Source of the DNA: Devosia sp.
Lineage (GTDB): Bacteria > Pseudomonadota > Alphaproteobacteria > Rhizobiales > Devosiaceae
Length of the DNA: 64,000 nt
Direction: 5' to 3'
Assembly (NCBI RefSeq): GCF_017307495.1
Contig: NZ_JAFKHE010000021.1
Coordinates: 62,001 to 126,000 of the forward strand
Part shown: positions 16,200-24,527 of the stretch, in pieces
Layout of the letters: each line of letters begins with the position of its first letter
How positions within the stretch are numbered: position 1 is the stretch's first letter
Notes under the pieces: model-generated
What the model was told of the DNA's origin: nothing
Seen by the model: the letters and a program-made list of their open reading frames with translations, nothing else
Databases searched by the model: none
Program-made: the position numbers and the translations under genes

Positions 16200-17525
16200 C
16201 TACAGACCCTCGTCCTCAACGACGGCCCGGCCCGTCGGCGCGACGTCCATCGCCTCGACCTTGGCCAGCAGCGCCTCGATCTTGTCGACGTTGGGCAGCA
16301 GCCGCTGCTCCATCGAGAAGTTCAGCGTGACGTATTCGCGGCCGGGGCAGAAGGTGCAGATGTTGGCGGCCGGGTGCCAGGCGCCGCAGTAGATGGGCTC
16401 CATCAGGCCATGCGTCATCGGACCGTAGGTGCGGTGCGGCGGCACCAGCGTCAGCACGATGTGCATGCCGCCGTTGAAGCGCCAGAAGCGCTTGCCCGGC
16501 AGCCCCTTCCAGAACCTGTTCAGCCCACGCAGGGTCTTGAACATGGAGTTCATCATCACCTGGAACCTGGTGATGTCCTTCTGCTCGATGTGGGCGACGG
16601 TCTCGTCGATCTCCCGCGCGAACGCGACGAAGTCGTCCTTCACCTTGAACTTGGCCTGCAGCGCACGGACACGGAAGAAATCGTCGTCGGCGTCGTTGCG
16701 GCGGCCGTCGAGCATGGTGTAGGCGGCGCCGATCACCTTCCTGGACATGTGTTTTTCGGCGCCCTCGCCGTTGAGGGCATAGGTGACGAGCGCGAACATC
16801 AGCGAGCGCTGGCGCACGCCCAGCTTGTTGGCGAGCAGGCGCAGGCGGTGGCGCTTCAGCGCCAGCGTCTTGAAGCCCCAGGGCTTTTCGGCCGGCGACA
16901 GCAGGTTGGCGAGGATCACGTAGGTCCAGGTCATCGACCAGCCGCGCAGCTTGCCGGCGAGGCGCGACTTCAGCCCGACCTTGTTGGACTTGTCGCTCAT
17001 CACGCCATGGCTGGCCGAGGCCGAGCGGGTGAGCAAAGCCGAATCGGAGCCCTCGAGCAGGGCGTGGCTGGAGCGCACCTGGATCATCGAAGCGCGGCCC
17101 TCGGCATCCGGACCACCCCGGCGCACCAGGGCGGAGACGCGGAACAGCGGCAGGTCGTCGCGGACGAAGATGTCCTCGGACTTGCCAAGCCAGTTGTCGG
17201 GATAGCCGTCGAACTCGTCGACCAGCTCGACATGGGTGATGGCCTCAAGCAGGTGGCTGGGGAAGGGCTGGCCGGGCCGGGCGCCAACGAAGCCGTGCGT
17301 CAGCTGCGGGGCCAGCGCCACCATGTCGGCGACGAGGTTGCCCAGGCTTTCCTTGGTGAAGCTGTTGCGGGACGCGGCGGTGAAGAACACCGTGTCACGC
17401 GCCTCGTAGAGGAACCACTGGAAATCGGTGAACAGCGCCTGCGGATGCTTGCTGACGGCCGCGAGGGCCAGGTCCAGCAGTTCTGCATGGTCGTTGGCGA
17501 AGCTGGACGACGAAAAGCTCTTCAT
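16200..17525 (-). CDS. WS/DGAT-like acyltransferase with degenerate HHxxxDG motif
   Basis: This 441-residue protein resembles wax ester synthase/diacylglycerol acyltransferases and the wider condensation-domain superfamily. The expected HHxxxDG appears as S-H-A-L-L-E-G at about residues 153-159: the second His (H154) is kept, the first is Ser and Asp is Glu. The C-terminal part (NGGMHIVLTLVPPHRTYG, then AWHPAANICTFCPGREYVTL) corresponds to the WS/DGAT C-domain. The ATG at 17525 has AGGGGA upstream; an alternative lies five codons earlier. It may acylate a lipid or alcohol, or have lost activity. No partner gene adjoins it. Confidence 0.65.
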   Translation of the reverse strand: MKSFSSSSFANDHAELLDLALAAVSKHPQALFTDFQWFLYEARDTVFFTAASRNSFTKESLGNLVADMVALAPQLTHGFVGARPGQPFPSHLLEAITHVELVDEFDGYPDNWLGKSEDIFVRDDLPLFRVSALVRRGGPDAEGRASMIQVRSSHALLEGSDSALLTRSASASHGVMSDKSNKVGLKSRLAGKLRGWSMTWTYVILANLLSPAEKPWGFKTLALKRHRLRLLANKLGVRQRSLMFALVTYALNGEGAEKHMSRKVIGAAYTMLDGRRNDADDDFFRVRALQAKFKVKDDFVAFAREIDETVAHIEQKDITRFQVMMNSMFKTLRGLNRFWKGLPGKRFWRFNGGMHIVLTLVPPHRTYGPMTHGLMEPIYCGAWHPAANICTFCPGREYVTLNFSMEQRLLPNVDKIEALLAKVEAMDVAPTGRAVVEDEGL

Positions 17526-17785
17526 GCCGGATCCCCTCATCCCGTTGCGTCGATACTAGCGTTCGCCCAAGCTGGGTCAACGGAAAGGCGCGGCTGGCGT
17601 TAACTCGCGGCGAGGCACTGGCACGGGCCGGCTGAACCCATTCTGAACGAGCCGCATGGCGAGCCGCCCCCTTGATCACGACGGTGTCCGATTGGCAGCG
17701 GCCCCGGCATTGTTTAGGATGGTTCCAAGGTTCGCGGCCGAGCCGCAGGTGCGCCAATGGGTTGTATTGCGTGGCCGCGCGTCGA

Positions 17786-17801
17786 ATTGACCTATGTCAA
17801 T
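17786..17801. promoter_or_regulatory. FNR/FixK-type box upstream of hemA
   Basis: ATTGACCTATGTCAAT is a 16-bp palindrome with perfect 6-bp arms and a 4-base spacer, the geometry of Crp/Fnr-family sites (compare TTGAT-N4-ATCAA). It lies 80 bases upstream of the hemA ATG, inside a 355-base gap that has no other gene. hemA is a known FnrL/FixK target in several alphaproteobacteria. Confidence 0.7.
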
Positions 17802-17880
17802 GGCCATTGGGCGGGACTAGCTATCGCTCGCCATATGAGGTCGCCAGCAGGCGCGGTGCCTGCGCATCAGAGTGGAACTT

Positions 17881-19161
17881 ATGGATTATCGCGGGTTTTT
17901 CGAGGATGCTGTCGACACGCTGCGGCAGGAGAAGCGGTACCGCGTCTTCGCCGATCTCGAGCGGATCGCCGGCCGGTTTCCGCGCGCCATCTACCGGGAC
18001 GCCTCCGATAACCAGCGCGAGATCACCATCTGGTGTTCCAACGACTACCTGGGGATGGGCCAGCATCCGGTGACCATCGCCGCCATGCAGGATACGGCCG
18101 CCAAGCTCGGCGTCGGCGCCGGCGGCACCCGGAACATTTCGGGCACCAACCGGCCGCTGGTCGAGCTCGAGCGTTCGCTCGCCGACCTGCACCGCAAGGA
18201 AGCGGCGCTCGTGTTCACCTCGGGGTTCGTGTCCAACGAGGCGGCGATCTCGACCCTGGCGCGGCTCCTGCCCGACTGCGTGATCTTCTCCGACCAGCTC
18301 AACCACGCCTCGATGATCCAGGGCGTGCGCCAGTCGGGCGTGGAAAAGAAGATCTTCCGCCACAACGACGTCGCGCACCTGCGGGAGCTGCTCGCCTCGG
18401 TCGACCGGAAGCGCCCCAAGCTGATCGCCTTCGAGTCAGTCTACTCGATGGACGGCGACGTCGCGCCGATCAAGGAGATCTGCGACCTCGCCGAGGAGTT
18501 CGGCGCGCTCACCTATATCGATGAAGTGCATGCCGTCGGCATGTACGGTCCGCGCGGCGGCGGCATTGCCGATCGCGAGAACCTGATGGGCCGGATCGAC
18601 ATCATCGAGGGCACGCTGGCCAAGGGCTTTGGCGTCATGGGTGGCTACATCGCCGCCAACCGCGCCATCATCGATGCGGTGCGCTCCTATGCGCCCGAGT
18701 TCATCTTCACCACCGCCCTGCCCCCGGCGCTGTGCGCGGCGGCGCGCGCCTCGATCGAACATCTCAAGTCGTCCGACATCGAGCGCGCCGGCCAGCAGCG
18801 CCAGGCGCAGCTGACCAAGGACATCCTCGCCGATGCCGGCCTGCCGGTGCTCAAGACCGACACGCATATCGTGCCGGTGATCGTCGGCGACGCGCGCCTG
18901 TGCAAGGCGGCGAGCGACATGCTGCTCGACAAGCACAACATCTATATCCAGCCGATCAACTACCCCACCGTGCCCAAGGGCACCGAGCGGCTGCGCATCA
19001 CGCCTACCCCGCTGCACACGGACGAGATGATCATCGAGCTGCGCCATGCGCTGGTGAGCGTGTGGGCCAGCCTCGAGCTGCCGCGCGAGCGCCCGGTGGC
19101 GCAGGTCAGCGCCGACAAGCTGGTGAGCGGCGACCTGACGCTGACCTCCGCCGGCGGCTGA
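17881..19161 (+). CDS. hemA: 5-aminolevulinate synthase
   Basis: HemA condenses glycine with succinyl-CoA to 5-aminolevulinate, the first step of the C4 heme pathway in alphaproteobacteria. The 426-residue protein has [48 protein letters not shown] and the PLP lysine in [12 protein letters not shown]. Starting at the ATG at 17881 places that lysine at position 248, the same number as in the Rhodobacter capsulatus enzyme. This supports the start over a GTG three codons upstream. A palindromic FNR/FixK-type site lies 80 bases upstream, so oxygen control is likely. A flavodoxin gene follows after 78 bases with its own candidate box. Confidence 0.97.
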   Translation: MDYRGFFEDAVDTLRQEKRYRVFADLERIAGRFPRAIYRDASDNQREITIWCSNDYLGMGQHPVTIAAMQDTAAKLGVGAGGTRNISGTNRPLVELERSLADLHRKEAALVFTSGFVSNEAAISTLARLLPDCVIFSDQLNHASMIQGVRQSGVEKKIFRHNDVAHLRELLASVDRKRPKLIAFESVYSMDGDVAPIKEICDLAEEFGALTYIDEVHAVGMYGPRGGGIADRENLMGRIDIIEGTLAKGFGVMGGYIAANRAIIDAVRSYAPEFIFTTALPPALCAAARASIEHLKSSDIERAGQQRQAQLTKDILADAGLPVLKTDTHIVPVIVGDARLCKAASDMLLDKHNIYIQPINYPTVPKGTERLRITPTPLHTDEMIIELRHALVSVWASLELPRERPVAQVSADKLVSGDLTLTSAGG

Positions 19162-19169
19162 CCGGCGGT

Positions 19170-19183
19170 TTGATCCCGATCAA
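19170..19183. promoter_or_regulatory. Consensus FNR/FixK-type box upstream of the flavodoxin gene
   Basis: TTGATCCCGATCAA matches TTGAT-N4-ATCAA exactly. It lies 56 bases before the flavodoxin ATG and just after the hemA stop. It could instead contribute to a hemA terminator hairpin, but no T-tract follows. Confidence 0.65.
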
Positions 19184-19239
19184 GCCACGTCCTCCCATAG
19201 CTGCCAGTCTGCAGTGACCGGGACAGTGCGGAGGCGCCG

Positions 19240-19719
19240 ATGCGGATCGCCATCATCTACGACAGCGTGTTCGGCAACACTGCGCACATCGCCGAGGCGA
19301 TCGGTCGGTCGGCCCACAGTCTGGGCGAGGTCACCATGTTGCCGGTGCGCGACGCCCATTCGCTCGATCCCGCGGCATTCGACCTGCTGGTGATCGGCTC
19401 GCCGACGCGTGGATTTGCGCCGACTCCGGCGATTGCCGAGTTCACCGCGAGCCTCGCCACGGGCACCACCCGTGCCGCAGCCTTCGACACCCGCCTCGAT
19501 CCCGACCATATCCAGCCGGCTCCGCTGCGCTGGGTGATCCAGGTCGGAGGCTACGCGGCCAACCGCATTGCCGAGGGCCTGCGCCACCGCGGCTACGAGG
19601 TGGTGGAGCCGCACGGCGATTTCCTCGTCGAGGGCGCCGAGGGCCCACTCAAGCCCGGCGAGATCGAGCGCGCCGAAGCCTGGCTGCGACAGGTCGCGGG
19701 CAGCAGTCCGGCGGCCTGA
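19240..19719 (+). CDS. Flavodoxin family protein
   Basis: This 159-residue protein begins with the flavodoxin FMN phosphate loop YDSVFGNTAHIAEAI and has LLVIGSPTRGFAP in the second FMN loop and VIQVGGYAANRIAEGL later. It is a short-chain flavodoxin-like electron carrier or a small FMN quinone-reductase relative, and is soluble. The exact FNR-type box 56 bases upstream suggests induction at low oxygen together with hemA. The electron donor and acceptor are not in the window. Confidence 0.85.
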   Translation: MRIAIIYDSVFGNTAHIAEAIGRSAHSLGEVTMLPVRDAHSLDPAAFDLLVIGSPTRGFAPTPAIAEFTASLATGTTRAAAFDTRLDPDHIQPAPLRWVIQVGGYAANRIAEGLRHRGYEVVEPHGDFLVEGAEGPLKPGEIERAEAWLRQVAGSSPAA

Positions 19720-19864
19720 GCCATCCACCTCCTGCCTGAGCCTCGGATGCGGCCGGGCAGCGGCCACCGCGCCGGAACGACATGCCGGACTGGCGGGAGC
19801 GCTTCAGGTCGTCCGCTGGAACGTTTCACCGTCTGCCTGAAACGCTGCCGCCTTCCCGCCGGCT

Positions 19865-19942
19865 GTCATCCCTGTGCAAGCAGGGATCCAACTCAGAGCT
19901 GGCGCGGGCGGTGGCTTGGATCCCTGCTTGCGCAGGGATGAC
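19865..19942. repeat. 78-bp dispersed palindromic repeat, copy 2
   Basis: The element starts GTCATCCCTGTGCAAGCAGG and ends CGCAGGGATGAC. It lies between the flavodoxin gene and the FixJ-like regulator gene. Upstream, GTTTCA...TGAAAC at 19822-19843 resembles the sequence preceding the copy at 23460, so the repeated unit may be longer than 78 bases. Confidence 0.8.
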
Positions 19943-20016
19943 AGCCTATGCTGGGGCAGCAGAGTGCCTTACGGCGATGACTGCGGCTCAATTCGGCCGT
20001 TAAATGCGCCACATGC

Positions 20017-20655
20017 TCAGCTCGTCAGCACGATCCGCATCAGGTCGGCAGTATTGCGGGCGCCGAGCTTTTCCATCACGCGGGCGCGATGCACCTCGAT
20101 GGTGCGCGGCGAGATGCCGAGCTCGCGGCCAGCCTCCTTGTTGGACTGGCCATTGGTGATCAGTTGCAGCACTTCGCGCTCGCGCGGGGTCAACTGGTCG
20201 AAGCCGCGGACCTCGACATTGCGCCGACCGTCGCGGTCGACGGCGCCGACCTGGATGTCCTGCCGCAGGGCATCGCGCACGGCTCGCACCAGGCGCTCGG
20301 AATCGATAGGCTTGGGGAACACGTCGGCCGCCCCCGCCTTGATGGCCAGCACGGCGGAATCGACCTCGGGCTGGTCCTCGAGGATGAACACCGGCGTCCC
20401 GGTGCGCAGGGTCTTGAGGCGCCTCAGGATCGCCAACCCGTCCTCGTGGCCGATGTGGATGTTGACCAGCGCGACGTCGGGCGGACGGCGCTCCGCCGCG
20501 ACAAGGAAGCTGGCCGCGTCGATGGCAAAGGCGGCCTGGAAGCCCTCCAGCCGGAACAGCACGCTCAGCGCCTCGCACGTTTCTGCATCCGAATCGAGAA
20601 TGTGCACGAGCCGGTCGCGATGCAAGAAGGATGGATAGTAGAACCGTTCCGTCAT
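20017..20655 (-). CDS. FixJ/NarL-type regulator with a pseudo-receiver domain
   Basis: The 212-residue protein has a receiver-like domain (about 14-130) and a C-terminal LuxR HTH (about 145-205) with LTPREREVLQLITNGQSNKE and SPRTIEVHRARVMEKL, the style of FixJ. The acidic pair (D21, D23) and the conserved Lys (K115 in FPKPID) are present. The phosphoacceptor position, however, is N65 in ALVNIHIGHEDG, and the switch Thr/Ser position is Glu (E93). Phosphorylation at the usual site is therefore not expected. The ATG at 20655 has GGGAGG upstream. No histidine kinase adjoins it. It may be constitutively active, ligand-gated or redox-gated. Confidence 0.85.
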   Translation of the reverse strand: MTERFYYPSFLHRDRLVHILDSDAETCEALSVLFRLEGFQAAFAIDAASFLVAAERRPPDVALVNIHIGHEDGLAILRRLKTLRTGTPVFILEDQPEVDSAVLAIKAGAADVFPKPIDSERLVRAVRDALRQDIQVGAVDRDGRRNVEVRGFDQLTPREREVLQLITNGQSNKEAGRELGISPRTIEVHRARVMEKLGARNTADLMRIVLTS

Positions 20656-20979
20656 GACGTCCTCCCGCAACAAAAGGGCGATGGCAGACCATGCGCTGGT
20701 GTCGGCCGAGAATCTCGTCGGCACAACCGGCACGTCGAATACCCATCTGATCTTGCCAGTATTCGACCCGCCCCGGTCGCACCGAAATATCGGCGCACAG
20801 CATGCAATAACTGAGGCGGCTCTCCGATTAGAGAAACTACGTATGCGCGAGCCCTTAGCACGGACAGGCATAAATGCCTATCCTGTTGCTGTCAAGGAAA
20901 ACTATCCTATAAACGCTCGCTCCACCTCGCGCAGGGCAGGACTGCGGAACGGGCGGAGCTGGCGTGTCGCCATTGGCCG
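20656..20979. promoter_or_regulatory. Long AT-richer upstream region of the FixJ-like regulator
   Basis: No gene is supported here. Bases 20815-20925 are markedly more AT-rich than the surroundings and include an inverted repeat AGGCAT-AA-ATGCCT at 20866-20879, followed by runs such as ACTATCCTATAAAC. This is probably the promoter and operator region of the regulator gene on the minus strand. No known site was identified. Confidence 0.4.
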
Positions 20980-21021
20980 GGCCCCTTGCCGTCGTCCACG
21001 GGGGAAGACGGCAAGGGGGCC
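20980..21021 (-). terminator. Terminator-like hairpin downstream of mscL
   Basis: The arms GGCCCCTTGCCGTC and GACGGCAAGGGGGCC pair over 14 bp with one bulge, 14 bases after the mscL stop. It is GC-rich and lacks a clear T-tract, but position and strength fit a transcription terminator. Confidence 0.6.
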
Positions 21022-21035
21022 TCTTGCTCATGCCG

Positions 21036-21467
21036 TCATTTGGCCTGCGACTTGATGGCGTCGCGGATTTCCATGAGCAGCTTTTCCTCGGCCGTGGGCG
21101 CCGGCGGGGCGGCAGGGGCGGCGGCTTCCTTCCGGCGCAGGCGGTTGATGCCCTTGACCACGAGGAACAGCACGAAGGCGATGATGGCGAACTTCACCAC
21201 GGCATTGATGAACAGGCCGTAGTTCAGGGTCGCGACGCCCGCGGCCTTGGCGGCGGCGACCGACGGGACCGGGATGTTGTTGGGGTTGCTGATGACGACG
21301 AACAGGTTGGAGAAATCGATGCCCGACAGGATTAGGCCGATGATCGGCATGAAGATGTCGTCAACGATCGAGGAGACGATGGCGCCGAAGGCGGCGCCGA
21401 TGATCACGCCGATGGCAAGGTCGATGACATTGCCCTTGAGCGCGAAGTCGCGGAATTCCTTGAACAT
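21036..21467 (-). CDS. mscL: Large-conductance mechanosensitive channel
   Basis: The 143-residue length is typical of MscL. It begins [20 protein letters not shown], matching the amphipathic N-terminal helix and start of TM1 (about 15-45, [19 protein letters not shown]). A periplasmic loop follows, then TM2 (about 75-100, [17 protein letters not shown]) and the charged cytoplasmic helix. The channel opens under membrane tension and protects cells from osmotic downshock. The ATG at 21467 follows AAGGGGAAG. It appears monocistronic, with a strong hairpin after its stop. Confidence 0.97.
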   Translation of the reverse strand: MFKEFRDFALKGNVIDLAIGVIIGAAFGAIVSSIVDDIFMPIIGLILSGIDFSNLFVVISNPNNIPVPSVAAAKAAGVATLNYGLFINAVVKFAIIAFVLFLVVKGINRLRRKEAAAPAAPPAPTAEEKLLMEIRDAIKSQAK

Positions 21468-21667
21468 GCTGCTTCCCCTTTTGCCGTGCGGCACGGGCCG
21501 CCGCCGTTTCGGCGGGATGACCAAGCCGTGCCCACTGTTCAATTTTTCGCTTTTCCTGCGGCAAAGCAACTCATATCCGGCCGGGCGGCCAGACGGCCCC
21601 CGACTTTGTGCGACCTTGCAGGGGCCCGGGGGGAGGCAGATATTCTGGCCAGGTTCATGAGCAAGTC

Positions 21668-23284
21668 ATGGTCGAGACGCAGACCGACGCCACCCATTCG
21701 CTGAGACAGGCGATCGACTTCATCCCGCAGGGCATCGCGGTCTTCGACCGCGACCTGCGCCTCGTCACGTCCAATGCACGCTATGCCGAGCTGCTCGCCG
21801 TGCCGCCGGATCTGCTGCGGCCCGGCACCCCGCTCTATGACCTGGCGCTGCATGTGGCGCGGCGCGGCGACCTGGGACCCGGCGATGCCATCGCGCTCGC
21901 CGCGCAGCGGGTGCAGACACTGACGCAGTCGCACGCCACGGTGAGCCAGCGGCTCGGCGCAGAGGGCCAGGTGCTGGAGTTCCATTCGTCGCGGCTGCCG
22001 GATGGCGGCCTCGTCATCAGCTTTGCCGACGTGACGGCGCGGGTGCAGGCGGAAACCGAGCTGGCGACCATCAACCAGTCGCTCGAGGGGCGCGTGGCCG
22101 AGCGCACCGCGGCGCTCATCCAGGTCAATTCCGAGCTGGAGGTCGCCCGCGCCAAGGCGGATGCCGCCAACCGCGACAAGACGCGCTTCTTCGCCGCCGC
22201 CAGCCACGACCTGCTGCAGCCCTTGAACGCGGCCCGGCTCTATACCTCGACGCTGGTCGAGCGGGCCGGCGGCACCGGGCTGGACGAGCTCGCCCATTCG
22301 ATCGAGGCGTCCCTGTCGGCGGTCGAGGAAATCATGGCGGCGCTGCTCGACATCTCGCGCATCGACGCGGGCGCGCTGAAACCGGCCTCGGTGCCGTTCC
22401 AGGTGCGCGACCTGCTCAAGAAGATCGACGTCGAGTTCGCGCCGCTGGCGCTGAAGAAGGAAATCTCGCTCAAGCTGGTCGACACCTCGCTGGCCGTGCT
22501 GGGCGACCGGGCGCTGGTGGCGCGCATCATCCAGAACCTCGTTTCCAACGCCATCAAGTACACGCGCCCCGGCGGCCGCGTGCTGGTCGGTGCGCGGCTG
22601 CGCGGCGCGCGGGTGCGATTCGACGTGATCGATACCGGCATCGGCTTCAACAAGGACCAGCACGCGCTGATCTTTGCCGAGTTCAGCCGGCTCGAACACG
22701 GGGCACGCATGGCGCAGGGGCTGGGCCTCGGGCTGTCGATCGTCAAGCGCCTCGTCTCGGCGCTGGGGCTCACCATGGAGCTCGACAGCCGGGAGGGGCG
22801 TGGTTCGCGCTTCTCGCTCTACCTGCCCTACCACCGCTCGCTGAAGATCTCGCCCGAACTCGAGCCTGCGCGCGAGCCGGTCTCGAACCTCACGGGCCTG
22901 CGCATCCTTTGCGTCGACAACGAGCGCGCCATCCTCGACGCGATGGAGGGGCTGCTCGGCGGCTGGGGCTGCGACGTGCGCTCGGCCCGCTCGCTCAAGG
23001 ACATCGACAAGGACGGCCTGCTGCTCGGCTGGCTGCCCGACCTCGTGCTGATGGATTACCACCTCGACCAGACCTCGGGCCTCGATGCCGTCGAGTGGCT
23101 GCGACACAATGTCGGCGGGCACCTGCCGGCGGCGCTGGTCACCGCCGACCGCAGCGCCGCCGTGCGCACGCTCGCCGAGGAACGCGGCATCGCGGTGGTC
23201 ACCAAGCCGGTGAAGCCCGGCGCCCTGCGCGCCACCATCGGTCAGCTGTCGGGACAACGGGAGCGCAAGCGCGTCGAGGCTTAG
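21668..23284 (+). CDS. PAS-containing hybrid histidine kinase (NahK/ErcS'-like)
   Basis: The 538-residue protein has an N-terminal PAS_7-type domain (about 8-130), a short coiled coil (about 135-175), a HisKA domain with the phosphorylated His near 179 in FAAASHDLLQPLNAA, and a HATPase_c domain (about 280-390) with NLVSNAIKY, DTGIGF and GLGLGLSIVKRL. A C-terminal receiver (about 412-530) has its Asp in LVLMDYHLD. There is no membrane segment, so it senses a cytoplasmic signal. Kinases of this layout often pass phosphate to a separate LuxR-type regulator, and the gene at 23666 is a candidate partner. Confidence 0.9.
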   Translation: MVETQTDATHSLRQAIDFIPQGIAVFDRDLRLVTSNARYAELLAVPPDLLRPGTPLYDLALHVARRGDLGPGDAIALAAQRVQTLTQSHATVSQRLGAEGQVLEFHSSRLPDGGLVISFADVTARVQAETELATINQSLEGRVAERTAALIQVNSELEVARAKADAANRDKTRFFAAASHDLLQPLNAARLYTSTLVERAGGTGLDELAHSIEASLSAVEEIMAALLDISRIDAGALKPASVPFQVRDLLKKIDVEFAPLALKKEISLKLVDTSLAVLGDRALVARIIQNLVSNAIKYTRPGGRVLVGARLRGARVRFDVIDTGIGFNKDQHALIFAEFSRLEHGARMAQGLGLGLSIVKRLVSALGLTMELDSREGRGSRFSLYLPYHRSLKISPELEPAREPVSNLTGLRILCVDNERAILDAMEGLLGGWGCDVRSARSLKDIDKDGLLLGWLPDLVLMDYHLDQTSGLDAVEWLRHNVGGHLPAALVTADRSAAVRTLAEERGIAVVTKPVKPGALRATIGQLSGQRERKRVEA

Positions 23285-23305
23285 GGTCTCGCCCCCCTAT
23301 CCACC

Positions 23306-23383
23306 GTCATCCCCGGGCGAAGACCCGGGGACCCAGCGATGTCGCGCCATCCCATGGGTCCGCGGGTCAAGCCCGCGGATGAC
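23306..23383. repeat. 78-bp dispersed palindromic repeat, copy 3 (divergent interior)
   Basis: It starts GTCATCCCCGGGCGAAGACC and ends CCGCGGATGAC, spanning the same 78 bases as the other copies. The interior differs: the two sub-hairpins use CCCCGGG and CCGCGGG stems. It follows the hybrid kinase stop by 21 bases and could also act as a terminator. Confidence 0.75.
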
Positions 23384-23459
23384 GACCGGGAGTGGCCCGG
23401 CCACCTGGAGCATTTCACGGCTTGTTTGAACCGGCCGGTCTATTGCCTCACCACCGGCT

Positions 23460-23537
23460 GTCATCCCAGCGAAAGCTGGGATCCAACGCTCAGCTGGCGC
23501 AGGTGGAGAAATGGATCCCGGCCTGCGCCGGGATGAC
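23460..23537. repeat. 78-bp dispersed palindromic repeat, copy 4
   Basis: It starts GTCATCCCAGCGAAAGCTGG, identical to copy 1 over the first 20 bases, and ends CGCCGGGATGAC. It lies 76 bases from copy 3 in the 381-base gap between two convergent signalling genes. Apart from these repeats the gap shows no gene. Confidence 0.8.
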
Positions 23538-23665
23538 ACCGGGGATGGGAGCAGTTCCACCTTGAAATGCCTTCAGCGATACCGCCCCTGCCCGACGACA
23601 ACAGACCCAGGCGGCTCATTTGGCCGCCTCATCAGCGGACGCCGTGGATGGGCAACCGCCCGCCC

Positions 23666-24325
23666 CTAAGCCCCGCTCAACAACTCGTCGAACTGGCCAT
23701 CCTCGATCTTGCTGGCCGCGATCACCGCCTGGGTGCGGCTGTCGACGTCGAGCTTCTGCAGGATGGCTGAGACGTGCGCCTTCACCGTCGCTTCCGAGAT
23801 CGAGAGCTCGTAGGCGATCTGCTTGTTCATCAGGCCATCGGAAAGCATCATCAGCACGCGCACCTGCTGGGGGGTGAGCGTGGCCAGCCGGCGCATCAGC
23901 TGGCTCTGGCTGTCCTCGGCCGGGAACTCCATGCCTTCCGGCACATAGACCTCGCCCGACAGCACGGTCTCGATGGCGCGGCGGATGTCGGCCGGGCCCA
24001 CCGATTTGTGCAGGTAGCCCGAGGCGCCGAGCTCGAAGGCGCGGCGGATGGTGCCGCCATCCTCGACCGCGGTGACGATCATCACCGGGATTTCGGGATA
24101 CTGGGCACGGAGCAGCAGGAGGCCCGAGAAGCCGCGCGTACCTGGCATGTTGAGATCGAGCAGCACCAGGTCGCAGTCGCGATCGGCCTCGAGCGCGGCG
24201 GTCAGCTCGCTGAGGTCGCCGGCTTCCTCGACGGCGATGGACGGATCGCCACCGGCGAGGGTCTGGCGCAGCGCGGCGCGGAACAGCGGATGGTCATCGA
24301 CGATGATGATGCGTCGCTTGGTCAT
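23666..24325 (-). CDS. NarL/LuxR-type response regulator
   Basis: This 219-residue regulator has an intact receiver (IIIVDDHPLF for the acidic pocket, D57 in LVLLDLNMPG as phosphoacceptor, Lys in YLHKSVG) and a C-terminal LuxR HTH (LTPQQVRVLMMLSDGLMNKQ, then SEATVKAHVSAIL). It converges on the hybrid kinase gene across a repeat-filled gap, and the pairing resembles ErcS'/ErdR-type systems. That partnership is inferred from location and domain type only. It is divergent from the large coiled-coil gene. Confidence 0.9.
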   Translation of the reverse strand: MTKRRIIIVDDHPLFRAALRQTLAGGDPSIAVEEAGDLSELTAALEADRDCDLVLLDLNMPGTRGFSGLLLLRAQYPEIPVMIVTAVEDGGTIRRAFELGASGYLHKSVGPADIRRAIETVLSGEVYVPEGMEFPAEDSQSQLMRRLATLTPQQVRVLMMLSDGLMNKQIAYELSISEATVKAHVSAILQKLDVDSRTQAVIAASKIEDGQFDELLSGA

Positions 24326-24433
24326 GAAACCCCTGAACTCCTGGCGGCCCTACCTACCAAGTCGGTCTTGCCTTTCATATCCCACTTAAGGCGGCGCACC
24401 GCGATACCTCCGATTCGCAAAATGCGAGACGGC

Positions 24434-24448
24434 TTAACGTGATCTTTA
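24434..24448. promoter_or_regulatory. CtrA-like half-site pair upstream of the polarity-factor-like gene
   Basis: TTAA-CGTGATC-TTTA matches the CtrA consensus TTAA-N7-TTAA at seven of eight positions, 80 bases before the start at 24528. A GATTC (a GANTC methylation motif of CcrM) lies just upstream at 24412-24416. Both features are common at cell-cycle promoters in this class, but either could occur by chance. Confidence 0.35.
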
Positions 24449-24527
24449 CCATGTTTTCCCAAGAGTAACCGGATTGCGATGGCCACCAATGGCCGCGCCA
24501 CATGTTCCAGGTGCTTGGGATCGACCG

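Noticed and set aside
19170..19183. Interpretation of the hemA-flavodoxin palindrome as a terminator
   Set aside because: The stem is short, no T-tract follows, and it matches the FNR/FixK consensus exactly at a suitable distance from the next start; the regulatory reading is preferred, though not proven.
5796..23537. The GTCATCCC repeats as a CRISPR array
   Set aside because: Copies are dispersed between unrelated genes, are palindromic and are not regularly spaced with unique spacers.
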